Below, piece after piece: positions 24,624 through 36,434 of a stretch of 64,000 bases of DNA (positions within the stretch are counted from its first letter, which is position 1; the number at the start of each line of letters is the position of its first letter). The stretch covers positions 1 through 64,000 of the forward strand of contig NZ_JACIJC010000006.1 of the NCBI RefSeq assembly GCF_014199215.1, written 5' to 3'. The stretch comes from Sphingobium boeckii. Lineage in GTDB: Bacteria; Pseudomonadota; Alphaproteobacteria; Sphingomonadales; Sphingomonadaceae. The translations under genes were made by a program, and so were the position numbers. Below the pieces are notes generated by a model, which was not told the DNA's origin, did no database searches, and saw nothing but the letters and a program-made list of their open reading frames with translations.

Positions 24624-26795
24624 GTGAGGCGTTGCGTGCATGATCGGTTAAACAGACTTAAAAGATATCTACCGGCGCAATATCTATTGCCGATCGCGCT
24701 GCTGATCGGCACCAGCTTCAGTTTCATCTTCGTCATGCTGCTGCACCTGACCCATGTGCAGGACAAGATGGAGCAGACGCGCGAGATCGAGATCGTGCAG
24801 ACCGCGGTCCGCAACGCCGCCGAAATGGTGGTTCACGATCTGCGGGATTACGCGATGTGGGATGAGGCCGTGCTTCATCTGGTGCAGCGGTTCGACAGTG
24901 GCTGGGCGGACGACAATCTTGGCCCCTATCTCGGCAATACGCGCGGCTATGAATATGTGATCGTGGTCGATGGCCAGGATCGCCCGATCTACGCTTACAG
25001 CAAGGGCCGCCGGGACCGTTCGGGCGCGGACCCCCGCACGCTGATCGGCCCCGCCTTTGCGCACAGCCTGGACGCGGTGCGCAAGATGCCGGCCAGCAGC
25101 GATCCGATCGTTTCGGGCTTTAGCCGTGCGGGCGACACGCTCTATATCTATTCCGTGGCGGCGATCGTGCCGCTGACGTCCAAGGTGCAACTGCCGCCCG
25201 GACGCCCCTATGCCATGATCGTGGCGACCGAGGTGAACGCCGCCTTCCTGGCGGGCATGGGCGGCGAAAGCCACGGGCTTGGATACAGGCTCCTGACCGG
25301 TGCGTTGCCGGAAGGCTGGCATCAGGTGCCGCTCCATGGCGCGGGCGGCTCGCGCGTGGGTGCGCTGGCATGGGCGATGCAAAAGCCCGGCACCGCGCTG
25401 CGGCATGACATCCTGCCCGCCTTCCTGATCGTGGGCATCGTCGCCCTGCTGGCCGCAGGAATGATCCTGGGCCGCGCGCGCCGCGCGGTGGATGCGCTTC
25501 AGCTCAGCGAAACGCGCGCGCAGCATCTGGCCTATCACGATACGCTGACGGGCCTGTGCAACCGCCGCGCGATGCTGGACCGGCTCGACGCCTGTTTCGG
25601 GGCGGGCACGCCGGTCACCCTGCTCTATATGGATCTGGATGGATTCAAGGAAACCAACGACGTTTATGGCCATGGTGCCGGCGACGAACTGCTGCGCGAG
25701 GCGGCGGCGCGATTCCCGATGATCGGCGGCGATGGCGAATTGCTGGCACGCGTGGGCGGCGACGAATTCGCTATGCTGCTGATCGATCGCGAGATCGGCG
25801 TGGTCGAGCGACTGGCGGACACGATCATCGAGGCGTTTCGCGCGCCGTTCGTAGTGGGCGGCTATGGCGTCTCGCTGGGGATCAGCATCGGCGTGGCGGA
25901 AAGCCGGGGCGGCGACAATGATACCGCGGAAAAGGTGATCTACCGATCCGATGCGGCGATGTATGCCGCCAAGGCCGCGGGCAAGAATTGCTGGCGGGTC
26001 TATGATCCTTCGCTCGATACCGGGCGGGACACACGCAAGCGGATGGAGCGCGATCTGCGCGCCGCGATCCAGCGCGACGAGATCGGCGTGGTGTTTCAGC
26101 CGATCGTGTCCGCCCGCGATCACCAGATCGTCTGCGTGGAGGCGCTGGCGCGCTGGTCGCACGCCGAACACGGGATGATCGCGCCGGATATCTTCATCCC
26201 GATCGCCGAGCAGAGCGGTCTGATCATCGCGCTCGGCCGCAGCGTGCTCGCGACCTCCTGTTCGGAAGCGCTGCACTGGGGCGTGGACGTGGCAGTGAAC
26301 CTCTCCCCCGCGCAATTCTGGGACCGCGGGCTGGCGCGCACCGTGCGCGACGTGCTGGATGAAACCGGCTTTCCCGCGCACCGGCTGGAGCTGGAGATCA
26401 CGGAAAGCTATCTGCTGCGCCGGCCCGAAGCCGCGCGCGAGATTCTGGAGCAGCTCCGCGCGATGGGGGTGCGCATCGCGCTCGACGATTTCGGTACGGG
26501 CTTTGCCAGCATCGGCTATCTGCGCCGGCTTTCGTTCGACAGCATCAAGATCGACAAGAGCTTCATCGCGCAGGCCGCGCTGCGCCAGAAAGCGGCGGAC
26601 ATGGCGCGCGCGATCGTGGCGATCGGCGACGCGCTCGATCTGCCGGTGACCGCCGAAGGCGTGGAGACTGCCGAGCAGGCGATGATCATGCGCCGCGCCG
26701 GCTGCGCCCGGCTGCAGGGCTGGCTGTTCGGCCGGCCGATGCCGGGGGCCGAGATGACTGCCTGGCTGGCGGAGCCGCACCGCGCCGTGGGGTGA
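24624..26795 (+). CDS. CHASE4-GGDEF-EAL cyclic-di-GMP signalling protein
   Basis: 723 residues: membrane helix (about 20-41), periplasmic CHASE4-type sensor (about 50-260, with VVHDLRDYAMWDEAV), second helix (about 268-288), GGDEF domain with an intact RVGGDEFAML (377-381) and an EAL domain with CVEALARW (506-508) and DDFGTGFASIGYL. Both catalytic motifs are intact, so it could make or degrade cyclic-di-GMP; no RxxD inhibitory site is seen before GGDEF. Translation apparently starts at GTG 24624, since no ATG precedes the first helix. Confidence 0.92.
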   Translation: MRRCVHDRLNRLKRYLPAQYLLPIALLIGTSFSFIFVMLLHLTHVQDKMEQTREIEIVQTAVRNAAEMVVHDLRDYAMWDEAVLHLVQRFDSGWADDNLGPYLGNTRGYEYVIVVDGQDRPIYAYSKGRRDRSGADPRTLIGPAFAHSLDAVRKMPASSDPIVSGFSRAGDTLYIYSVAAIVPLTSKVQLPPGRPYAMIVATEVNAAFLAGMGGESHGLGYRLLTGALPEGWHQVPLHGAGGSRVGALAWAMQKPGTALRHDILPAFLIVGIVALLAAGMILGRARRAVDALQLSETRAQHLAYHDTLTGLCNRRAMLDRLDACFGAGTPVTLLYMDLDGFKETNDVYGHGAGDELLREAAARFPMIGGDGELLARVGGDEFAMLLIDREIGVVERLADTIIEAFRAPFVVGGYGVSLGISIGVAESRGGDNDTAEKVIYRSDAAMYAAKAAGKNCWRVYDPSLDTGRDTRKRMERDLRAAIQRDEIGVVFQPIVSARDHQIVCVEALARWSHAEHGMIAPDIFIPIAEQSGLIIALGRSVLATSCSEALHWGVDVAVNLSPAQFWDRGLARTVRDVLDETGFPAHRLELEITESYLLRRPEAAREILEQLRAMGVRIALDDFGTGFASIGYLRRLSFDSIKIDKSFIAQAALRQKAADMARAIVAIGDALDLPVTAEGVETAEQAMIMRRAGCARLQGWLFGRPMPGAEMTAWLAEPHRAVG

Positions 26796-26897
26796 GATCC
26801 ATGAATGGTCTTGGCGGACGATATCGGAAGCGCCGACAGGGGATTTGATCGGCTGCGCTTTTCTGCAAAAGGGAAGTCTCAACCCGAAAGGACGCCG

Positions 26898-27137
26898 ATG
26901 CTTTCCATCCCCTGGGACCAGCCCGCCACGCTCATCGATCTGGACGGGACCACGCCCGTGATCGGCACGATCCGCGATTGCGCTCAGCATTTCGCGGCGT
27001 TCAAGCCCTTCGCACAGGCCGAGGCGCGGATCCTGCTGACCCAGCCCGTCCGCCGCGAAGGCCGCAAGACGCGCACCTGGATCCTGGAGCCCGCCGAGAT
27101 CCAGCAATTGGTCGATCGGCTGAACAGCGAGGGCTGA
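26898..27137 (+). CDS. Small hypothetical protein, 79 residues
   Basis: 79 residues, MLSIPWDQPATLIDLDGTTP opening, then VIGTIRDCAQHFAAFKPFAQ and a tail TWILEPAEIQQLVDRLNSEG. AAAGGA lies upstream of the ATG. It looks like a real small cytoplasmic protein with neighbours' codon use; no family recognised. Confidence 0.6.
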   Translation: MLSIPWDQPATLIDLDGTTPVIGTIRDCAQHFAAFKPFAQAEARILLTQPVRREGRKTRTWILEPAEIQQLVDRLNSEG

Positions 27138-27167
27138 TTTCACCTGTTTTTTTGAAACGGGCGGAGC

Positions 27168-27243
27168 TGGTGGAGCTGAGGAGGATCGAACTCCTGACCT
27201 CTGCATTGCGAACGCAGCGCTCTCCCATCTGAGCTACAGCCCC
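27168..27243 (-). tRNA. tRNA-Ala (anticodon CGC)
   Basis: The minus strand folds as a cloverleaf: acceptor GGGGCTG/CAGCTCC, D-stem GCTC/GAGC, anticodon stem CTGCG/TGCAG with loop TTCGCAA (anticodon CGC), T-stem AGGAG/CTCCT with TTCGATC. The discriminator A and CCA are encoded (27168-27171). It reads GCG alanine codons, which are frequent in this GC-rich genome. Confidence 0.96.
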
Positions 27244-27423
27244 GCTCCCTGCCGCAGCATCGCTGCACGGCTTTTTTAACGTCGCCCAGCGCCCGATGCA
27301 ACGGCTTCGTGCCGCCCGGGGGGCTCACCTTTTCCGTAGCGGATTGGCCGTGCGGTGGATTTCGCTCTAGACTGATGCCGCAAGATCGCGACTGCGCGAC
27401 CAGCCCGTTTTTAGGAGATGATG

Positions 27424-28413
27424 ATGACCCGCGCCTGGACTCTGAAATCACGGCCCACGGGCCTGCCCGATCATGACAATTTCGAACTGTGCGAGATCGC
27501 GGACGCGCCGATCGGCGCGGGTGAGGTGCGCGTGCGCAACCTCTGGATGTCGGTCGATCCCTATATGCGCGGGCGGATGAATGACGCCAAAAGCTATGCC
27601 GCGCCGTTCGAACTGGGTGAGCCGATGCACGGCGGCGCGATCGGCGAAGTGATCGAAAGCCAGGCGGATGGCCTGGCCGTGGGCGATCTGGTGCAGCACA
27701 TGTTCGGCTGGCGCGATTCCGCGCAGGGGCCGGCGGCGCAGTTCACCAAGCTGCCCGCGCTCGGCGTAGCGCCGCAGGTGTTCCTCGGAATGCTCGGAAT
27801 GCCGGGGATGACCGCCTGGTTCGGCCTGCTCGACGTGGGGCAGGCGAAGGCAGGCGACACCGTGTTCGTCTCGGCGGCGGCGGGCGCGGTGGGATCGACC
27901 GTGACGCAGATCGCCAAGGCCAAGGGCATGACCGTGATCGGCAGCGCGGGCGGGGCGGACAAATGCGCCTGGGTGAAGAGCCTGGGCGCGGATGCGGTGA
28001 TCGATTACAAGACCGAAGGCTCGCTGGTGAAAAAGCTGAGCGAGGCCGCGCCCAAGGGCATTGACGTTTATTTCGATAATGTGGGCGGCGACCATCTGGA
28101 TGCCGCGCTCGCGGTGGCCAATGACGGGGCGCATTTCGCGATGTGCGGGATGATCCATGGTTACAATGACGCGACGCCCGTGCAACTGCGCTATATCATG
28201 CGCATCGTCGCTGCGCGCCTGCGCATCCGCGGCTTCATCGTGACCGATTTCTTCGACCGGATGGGCGAATTCTATCAGGATATGGGCGGCTTGCTCGCGG
28301 CCGGAAAGCTGGAGAGCCGGGAGACGGTGCACGAGGGGCTTGAAGCCGCGCCAGATGCGTTTCTGGGGCTGTTTTCGGGTGAGAATACGGGCAAGATGCT
28401 GGTGCGGATTTAG
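27424..28413 (+). CDS. NADP-dependent oxidoreductase (MDR family, CurA-like)
   Basis: 329 residues of the medium-chain reductase superfamily without zinc ligands. Features: MSVDPYMRGRM, the Rossmann motif VFVSAAAGAVGSTVTQIAK, GSAGGADKC, IDVYFDNVGGDHLDAAL and RGFIVTDFFDRM. Relatives (prostaglandin reductase, CurA) reduce enone double bonds with NADPH. The third ATG (27424) has AGGAG 6 bases upstream; the first two overlap it. Confidence 0.9.
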   Translation: MTRAWTLKSRPTGLPDHDNFELCEIADAPIGAGEVRVRNLWMSVDPYMRGRMNDAKSYAAPFELGEPMHGGAIGEVIESQADGLAVGDLVQHMFGWRDSAQGPAAQFTKLPALGVAPQVFLGMLGMPGMTAWFGLLDVGQAKAGDTVFVSAAAGAVGSTVTQIAKAKGMTVIGSAGGADKCAWVKSLGADAVIDYKTEGSLVKKLSEAAPKGIDVYFDNVGGDHLDAALAVANDGAHFAMCGMIHGYNDATPVQLRYIMRIVAARLRIRGFIVTDFFDRMGEFYQDMGGLLAAGKLESRETVHEGLEAAPDAFLGLFSGENTGKMLVRI

Positions 28414-28552
28414 CGTCAGATCGCCCTGACGACATCGGATCAAATTATTTCCGTATGTACATTATTGCCTTCCTATCAGATTTATTGTATGCACATAAAT
28501 AAAGCAGGCCGGACATATGCGATAAAGCTATGACGAGGGCAAACGCGCAAAA

Positions 28553-28801
28553 GTGATTGCGGAGCGTGGCCTCGATCTAGCGGATGCAAAGCAGGTGTTT
28601 TCAGGCTTCTACCTTTCCCGTGCCGACACAAAGCACAGCGGCGAGGAACAGCGAACAATCACTGTCGGCATGATAAATGACGAAGTGGTGGTGATCGTTG
28701 TGTGGACGCCTCGGGAAAATGAACGTCGCATTATTACGATGTGGAAAGCCAATGAGAAAGAAAGACAAAAATATTACGAACAGCGCGATCGACCCGGATG
28801 A
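28553..28801 (+). CDS. brnT: BrnT-family toxin with a damaged N-terminus
   Basis: 82 residues from a GTG: RGLDLADAKQVF, EEQRTITVGMINDEVVVIVV then WTPRENERRIITMWKANEKE, the BrnT RelE-like ribonuclease core. The normal protein starts about 12 residues earlier with a MxISYDxxKR strand. The expected ATG is at 28517, but its third codon is TAA; the frame then continues SYDEGKRAK into the GTG. Either translation begins at GTG 28553, giving a shortened toxin, or the gene is inactive. The antitoxin gene brnA overlaps its 3' end, as usual. Confidence 0.75.
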   Translation: MIAERGLDLADAKQVFSGFYLSRADTKHSGEEQRTITVGMINDEVVVIVVWTPRENERRIITMWKANEKERQKYYEQRDRPG

Positions 28802-29012
28802 CGTGAGGCCGGTGCTGGATGACGAATGGTTTGAGGAGGCGGATGCCTTTCAAGGAAATAAGATTGTTCGACGCGGTAGACCCAAATCCGATGATCCGAA
28901 GCAGCCGGTCACGATCCGTCTGGATCGTGACCTGGTCGAATGGTTCAAGCAAAGCGGAGACGGGTGGCAGACCCGCATCAACCTAGAGCTGCGCAGGGTC
29001 GCGGGAATCTAG
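28752..29012 (+). CDS. brnA: BrnA-family antitoxin
   Basis: 86 residues: an acidic toxin-binding N-terminus (DPDDVRPVLDDEWFEEAD) and a ribbon-helix-helix C-terminus (VTIRLDRDLVEWFKQSGDGW then QTRINLELR). BrnA dimerises, neutralises BrnT and represses the operon. The start at 28752 overlaps brnT by 50 bases, the usual arrangement. The TAG stop is the first three bases of the downstream MITE-like element, so insertion may have altered the last codons. Confidence 0.85.
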   Translation: MRKKDKNITNSAIDPDDVRPVLDDEWFEEADAFQGNKIVRRGRPKSDDPKQPVTIRLDRDLVEWFKQSGDGWQTRINLELRRVAGI

Positions 29013-29147
29013 AGCGCGATGATTTTAGGTCGATCCAACCTGTCATTGCGAGCGTAGCGAAGCAATCCATAGCGGTTTTGCCACCTTGGATTGCCGCGTC
29101 GCTGCGCTCCTCGCAATGACCGAGCCATGTAATGTCATCACGCTGTA
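29010..29147. repeat. MITE-like element, copy 2 (138 bp, inverted)
   Basis: Begins TAGAGCGCGATGAT and ends GTCATCACGCTGTA. It is the reverse complement of the 13318-13457 copy over its full length, with scattered differences, and shares the CATTGCGAGCG / CGCTCCTCGCAATG inner arms. Inserted between brnA and the metallopeptidase gene. Confidence 0.8.
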
Positions 29148-29177
29148 GCGCATGGCTCCGCAGTTTGAGCGCTTCGC

Positions 29178-30089
29178 TCAAATCCCGCCCGCAAAGGTAT
29201 CGCATTGCGCGGGGTCGCCCGTGTCCAGGCCACGCTTGAGCCATTGCATCCGCTGCTGCGAGCTGCCGTGGGTGAAGCTTTCGGGCACGGGGCGCTGGCC
29301 GGCGGCTTTCTGCAGCGTATCGTCGCCGATGGCATTGGCGGCGGTGAGGCCTTCTTCCATGTCGCCGGGTTCCATGAGGTTCTTGTCATTGGCGGCCCAG
29401 ACGCCGGCATAGCAATCCGCCTGAAGCTCCATCTTCACCTGGAGCGCATTGCCCTCGGCGCGGCTGGCGCGGTTTTGCGCGGCGCGCACCTTGTCCGATA
29501 TGCCGGTGATGGTCTGGATATGATGGCCCACCTCATGCGCGATGACATAGGCGCCCGCGAAATCGCCCTTGGCGCCGAAGCGGGTGGCGAGTTCATCGAA
29601 GAAGCTGACGTCGAGATAGATGCGCTGGTCCGCCGGGCAATAAAATGGCCCCATCGCCGATTGCGCCGCGCCGCAGCCGGATTGATCATTGTCTGCATAG
29701 AAAACCAGCGTGGGCTTTTCATAACGCTGGCCATTGGCGGCGAATATATCGGTCCAGCGCCGTTCGGTCGATCCCAGCACCTTGAGCACGGTGCTGCGCA
29801 ACCCTGGATCGATCGTGGAGCCGTCCGCCCCCGGCGCGCCCGCAGGCTGGCCAACCTGGCTGGTCGGCGCGGGCGTGGAAAGCTGGCCATCGCCCAGCAA
29901 TTGCAGCGGGTTCACGCCCATCACGAGCGCGATGATCAGGATGATGACGATGCCGCCGCAGCCCATCTTGCCGCCGCCAAGCCGGAGGCCGCCGCCACCG
30001 CCGCCCATGGGAAAGCCGAAGCCGCCGCGCCCGCCGCCGCCAGTACGGTCTTCGAAGCTGCTGCTTTCTTCTTCGTCGTCGAGCCGCAT
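29178..30089 (-). CDS. Neutral zinc metallopeptidase (YpfJ family)
   Basis: 303 residues: an acidic, Gly-rich cytoplasmic start (MRLDDEEESSSFEDRTGGGG), one membrane helix (about 46-64, IVIILIIALVMGVNPL), then a metallopeptidase domain with YVIAHEVGHHIQ (HExxH), AQNRASRAEGNALQVKMELQ (third ligand region) and QRRMQWLKRGLDTG (QQRMQWLKRG here). Periplasmic substrate unknown. The ATG at 30089 follows GGGAGG. Confidence 0.9.
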   Translation of the reverse strand: MRLDDEEESSSFEDRTGGGGRGGFGFPMGGGGGGLRLGGGKMGCGGIVIILIIALVMGVNPLQLLGDGQLSTPAPTSQVGQPAGAPGADGSTIDPGLRSTVLKVLGSTERRWTDIFAANGQRYEKPTLVFYADNDQSGCGAAQSAMGPFYCPADQRIYLDVSFFDELATRFGAKGDFAGAYVIAHEVGHHIQTITGISDKVRAAQNRASRAEGNALQVKMELQADCYAGVWAANDKNLMEPGDMEEGLTAANAIGDDTLQKAAGQRPVPESFTHGSSQQRMQWLKRGLDTGDPAQCDTFAGGI

Positions 30090-30149
30090 CGCGACCTCCC
30101 TCAAAACATTCCTTGCGCCGATTGATGGCGCAAATCGGACGGAGCGGCA

Positions 30150-31349
30150 ATGGAGCTTGGCTCTGCACGCGAAAATCTGATATTGCAGCGCACAATCATG
30201 GCGTTGAACGATCCCAAGACCCCGAGGAAACGCACCGCGAAGAACGCGGCGCTGCCGCTGCCCGATCAGGTCGCCCTAGTGCTGCAGGGCGGCGGCGCGC
30301 TGGGCAGCTATCAGGCGGGCGTGTTCGAATCGCTGGCTGACACCGGCGTGGAGATCGACTGGGTGGCGGGTATTTCGATCGGCGCGGTCAATGCCGCGCT
30401 GATCGCGGGCAACCCGCCCGAAAAGCGCGTCGAGGCATTGCGGGCCTTCTGGAATATCGTCACTTCTAGGCTGCCGAGCTTTCCGATGTGGCACAATGAC
30501 CAGTTGCGCGAGTTCATCCATGAATGGTCCGCCGGTTTCGTCGCCACCTTCGGCGTGCCGGGATTCTTCAGCCCCCGGCCGACGCCGCCGACGCTGGCCG
30601 CGCCGGGAAGCTGCGAGGCGCTGAGTTTTTACGACAGCAGCGCGCTGGCAGGCACGCTGAACGATCTGGTCGACTGGGATCTTCTCAACAGCGGGCCGAT
30701 GCGCTTTTCCGTGGGCGCGGTGGAGATCGAGAGCGGCAATTTCCATTATTTCGACAATCGCAGTGAGCGGATCGACGCGCGCCATGTGATGGCGTCCGGC
30801 GCGTTGCCGCCCGGCCTGCCCCCGGTGGAAATCGACGGCAAATATTATTGGGATGGCGGGCTGGTCTCCAATACGCCGCTCACCCATGTGCTCGATAACC
30901 AGTCGGGCGATCTCCTGGTGTTCCAGATCGACCTGTTTCCCGCCTCGCACGAGATGCCGCGCACGATCATGGACGTGATGGCGCGCGAGAAGGAAATCCG
31001 CTTTTCCAGCCGCACCCGTCAGGTGTCCGACGAACTGTTGAAGCTGCGCAAGGAGCGCGAGGCGATCCGCGCTGTGCTTGACAAGCTCCCGCCCGAGCTG
31101 GCGGAGGATGCGGACGTCAAAATTCTGGCGGCGATGGCGCATGAGTCCGCGGTGAACGTGGTCCAGCTCATCTACCGCGCCACGGCGTGGGAAGGCGGCG
31201 CGAGGGATTATGAATTTTCGGCGCGCGCGATGGCCGAGCATTGGGCGGCGGGGCGCGAAGCCGTGCAGGGCACGATTTCCAAGGCGGGGCTGCTCGCGAC
31301 CAATATCCTGGACGGCAAGACCGCCGCTTTCGATCTGACCCCGCGTTAA
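30150..31349 (+). CDS. Patatin-like phospholipase
   Basis: 399 residues. Patatin features: oxyanion GGGALGSYQAG (about 47-57), nucleophile GISIG (Ser about 76) and the dyad Asp in YYWDGGLVSNTP. The C-terminal extension (RQVSDELLKLRKEREAIRAV) is like the DUF3734 tail seen beside PHB-related genes. It likely hydrolyses acyl esters and lies 15 bases before a 3-hydroxybutyrate dehydrogenase gene, a frequent pairing. I keep the ATG at 30150 because GGAG precedes it; 30198 is an alternative. Confidence 0.9.
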   Translation: MELGSARENLILQRTIMALNDPKTPRKRTAKNAALPLPDQVALVLQGGGALGSYQAGVFESLADTGVEIDWVAGISIGAVNAALIAGNPPEKRVEALRAFWNIVTSRLPSFPMWHNDQLREFIHEWSAGFVATFGVPGFFSPRPTPPTLAAPGSCEALSFYDSSALAGTLNDLVDWDLLNSGPMRFSVGAVEIESGNFHYFDNRSERIDARHVMASGALPPGLPPVEIDGKYYWDGGLVSNTPLTHVLDNQSGDLLVFQIDLFPASHEMPRTIMDVMAREKEIRFSSRTRQVSDELLKLRKEREAIRAVLDKLPPELAEDADVKILAAMAHESAVNVVQLIYRATAWEGGARDYEFSARAMAEHWAAGREAVQGTISKAGLLATNILDGKTAAFDLTPR

Positions 31350-31364
31350 AGGACGACACGCCCC

Positions 31365-34761
<3,397 letters not shown>

Positions 34762-34777
34762 CGGCGCGTATCCGTCG

Positions 34778-35524
34778 ATGAGCCATATCACCACGCGCCT
34801 GGGCAAGCCGCCGCCCGATCCCGCGGACAGCCAGCGTCGCACGCCGCAGACGGCGGGCCATCGCGGTCCGGGTGGGCCGCCATCGCTGGCCATCGCCGGG
34901 ATCGGCGCTGATGTGAGCAAGACACTGCGCGCCGCGCCGGGCGTGCAGCAATTGCCAATCAAGGCCATGGCTTTGTTCGTTCGCCCCGATTTCCTGAGCG
35001 CCGCCGAATGCCAGGGGCTGATCGACATGATCGACGCCAACGCCCAGCCAAGCGACCTTTACGGGAGCAAGGAGGATGTAAGCTATCGCACCAGCTATAG
35101 CTGCAATGTCGATCGCTGGGATCCCTTGGTGCTGGAGATCGACACGCGGATCTGTGCGCTGACGGGGATCGATGCGCGCCACGGCGAAACGCTGCAGGGA
35201 CAGCGCTACACCCAGGGCCAGGAATTCAAGCCGCATCACGATTTCTTCCATGTCGATCAAGCCTATTGGCCGGCGCAGGAAGCCCATGCCGGGCAGCGGA
35301 CCTGGACGGTGATGATCTATCTCAACCAGCCCGAGGGCGGCGGGGAAACGGCGTTCAAACACGCCAAGATCAGCATTGCGCCGCGCGTGGGATTGCTGCT
35401 GGCGTGGAACAATTGCGGCCCGGATGGTGCACCCAATCTGGAGACGACGCACGCCGGTCTGCCGGTGACCGCCGGCGCCAAATATATCGTGACCAAATGG
35501 TATCGCGAGCGCCCCTGGATTTGA
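34778..35524 (+). CDS. 2-oxoglutarate/Fe(II) oxygenase (prolyl 4-hydroxylase type)
   Basis: 248 residues. The iron site is visible as HHDFF (HxD) and the distal His in LETTHAGLP, with the 2-oxoglutarate-binding Lys in GAKYIVTKWYRERPW. GQEFKPHHDFFH and MIYLNQPEGGGETAF are typical of bacterial prolyl 4-hydroxylase alpha-like proteins. The substrate is unknown. It starts 16 bases after gyrB in the same direction. Confidence 0.9.
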   Translation: MSHITTRLGKPPPDPADSQRRTPQTAGHRGPGGPPSLAIAGIGADVSKTLRAAPGVQQLPIKAMALFVRPDFLSAAECQGLIDMIDANAQPSDLYGSKEDVSYRTSYSCNVDRWDPLVLEIDTRICALTGIDARHGETLQGQRYTQGQEFKPHHDFFHVDQAYWPAQEAHAGQRTWTVMIYLNQPEGGGETAFKHAKISIAPRVGLLLAWNNCGPDGAPNLETTHAGLPVTAGAKYIVTKWYRERPWI

Positions 35525-35547
35525 GGGGAGGGGCTCGCCCCTTTTCT

Positions 35548-35633
35548 GTCATTCCCGCGAAAGCGGAAATCCCGCTTGTTCTTCTTTCGGACGTTTCAAC
35601 CAGAAGCGCGGTCATGGCGTTCGCGAGGATGAC
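35548..35633. repeat. Palindromic repeat, family B (copy 1)
   Basis: GTCATTCCCGCGAAAGCGGA at the left and TCGCGAGGATGAC at the right, with CCCGCTTGTTCTTCTTTCGGA between. The same words, rearranged, occur at 38301-38387. It is the only recognisable content of the region between the oxygenase and rcnB-like genes (35525-35807). Confidence 0.65.
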
Positions 35634-35807
35634 AAAGACGAAGTTGCCGCCCGCCCCGCTCATTACATTTTGCGACACAGGCTTTCGTTTCGCTGACAGG
35701 TCCATTCCCGCATCGTTCAGGCCGACTCGGGCAAAAGCCTGTTTATCGGCAGCGCCACCCGCGAATACGCGAGAGACGTGGGCCGCTGGAGATGAAGGAG
35801 CTTTGTG

Positions 35808-36317
35808 ATGCGTAAATTGATTTTGATCGGCCTGATGGCGGCGACGGTCATGCCGTCCGCAGCCATGGCGCAGTCCCGCGGCGAATTGCGGCGCGATCGC
35901 CAGGAAATCCGCGAAGAGCAGCGCGATGTGACCCGTGCGGTCCGCCGCGGCGAACCGGCGCGCGAGGTGCGCGATCAGCGCCGCGACGTGCGGGATGCGC
36001 GGCAGGAATATCGCGAGGATCGGCAGGATCGCAACCGTAATTGGGGCCGCAACGACTGGCGCGGTTATCGTGACCAGAATCGCAGCCTTTATTCCCGCGG
36101 CAATTTTCGGGCACCCTGGCGGTATCAGACCTTTCGCCCCGGCGTTCGCATCGGCGCGGGCTATTATGGACAGCGCTACTGGATCGCCGATCCCTGGCGC
36201 TATCGCCTGCCCAATCCGGGCCGTTACCAGCGCTGGGTGCGCCATTATGACGACGTGCTGCTGATCGATACCCGGCGCGGCTATGTCGTCGACGTGATCC
36301 GCAACTTCTATCGCTAA
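35808..36317 (+). CDS. RcnB-family periplasmic protein
   Basis: 169 residues with a signal peptide (MRKLILIGLMAATVMPSAAM then AQ), a long Arg/Asp/Glu-rich helical part built of repeated RDxRQ/RREVRDQRRD units, and the RcnB C-terminal domain (GYYGQRYWIADPWRYRLP ... DVLLIDTRRGYVVDVI). E. coli RcnB modulates nickel/cobalt export in the periplasm; many homologues have unknown roles. AAGGAG lies upstream of the ATG at 35808. Confidence 0.85.
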   Translation: MRKLILIGLMAATVMPSAAMAQSRGELRRDRQEIREEQRDVTRAVRRGEPAREVRDQRRDVRDARQEYREDRQDRNRNWGRNDWRGYRDQNRSLYSRGNFRAPWRYQTFRPGVRIGAGYYGQRYWIADPWRYRLPNPGRYQRWVRHYDDVLLIDTRRGYVVDVIRNFYR

Positions 36318-36434
36318 ACGCGGCAGGATTTGCACGGGCGGCGGCTCCGGGAGACTCCCTGCTCCCGGAGCCGCTTGCCGTTTGCGCTCCACTGTTATAC
36401 TTCGGCAACACACATAGAATTTCCGGAGTGCTTC

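Noticed and set aside
24684-27206. 840-codon open frame on the minus strand
   Set aside because: It is the antisense shadow of the GGDEF-EAL gene, created by high GC; composition (His/Arg/Gln-rich) is not protein-like and it runs across the tRNA.
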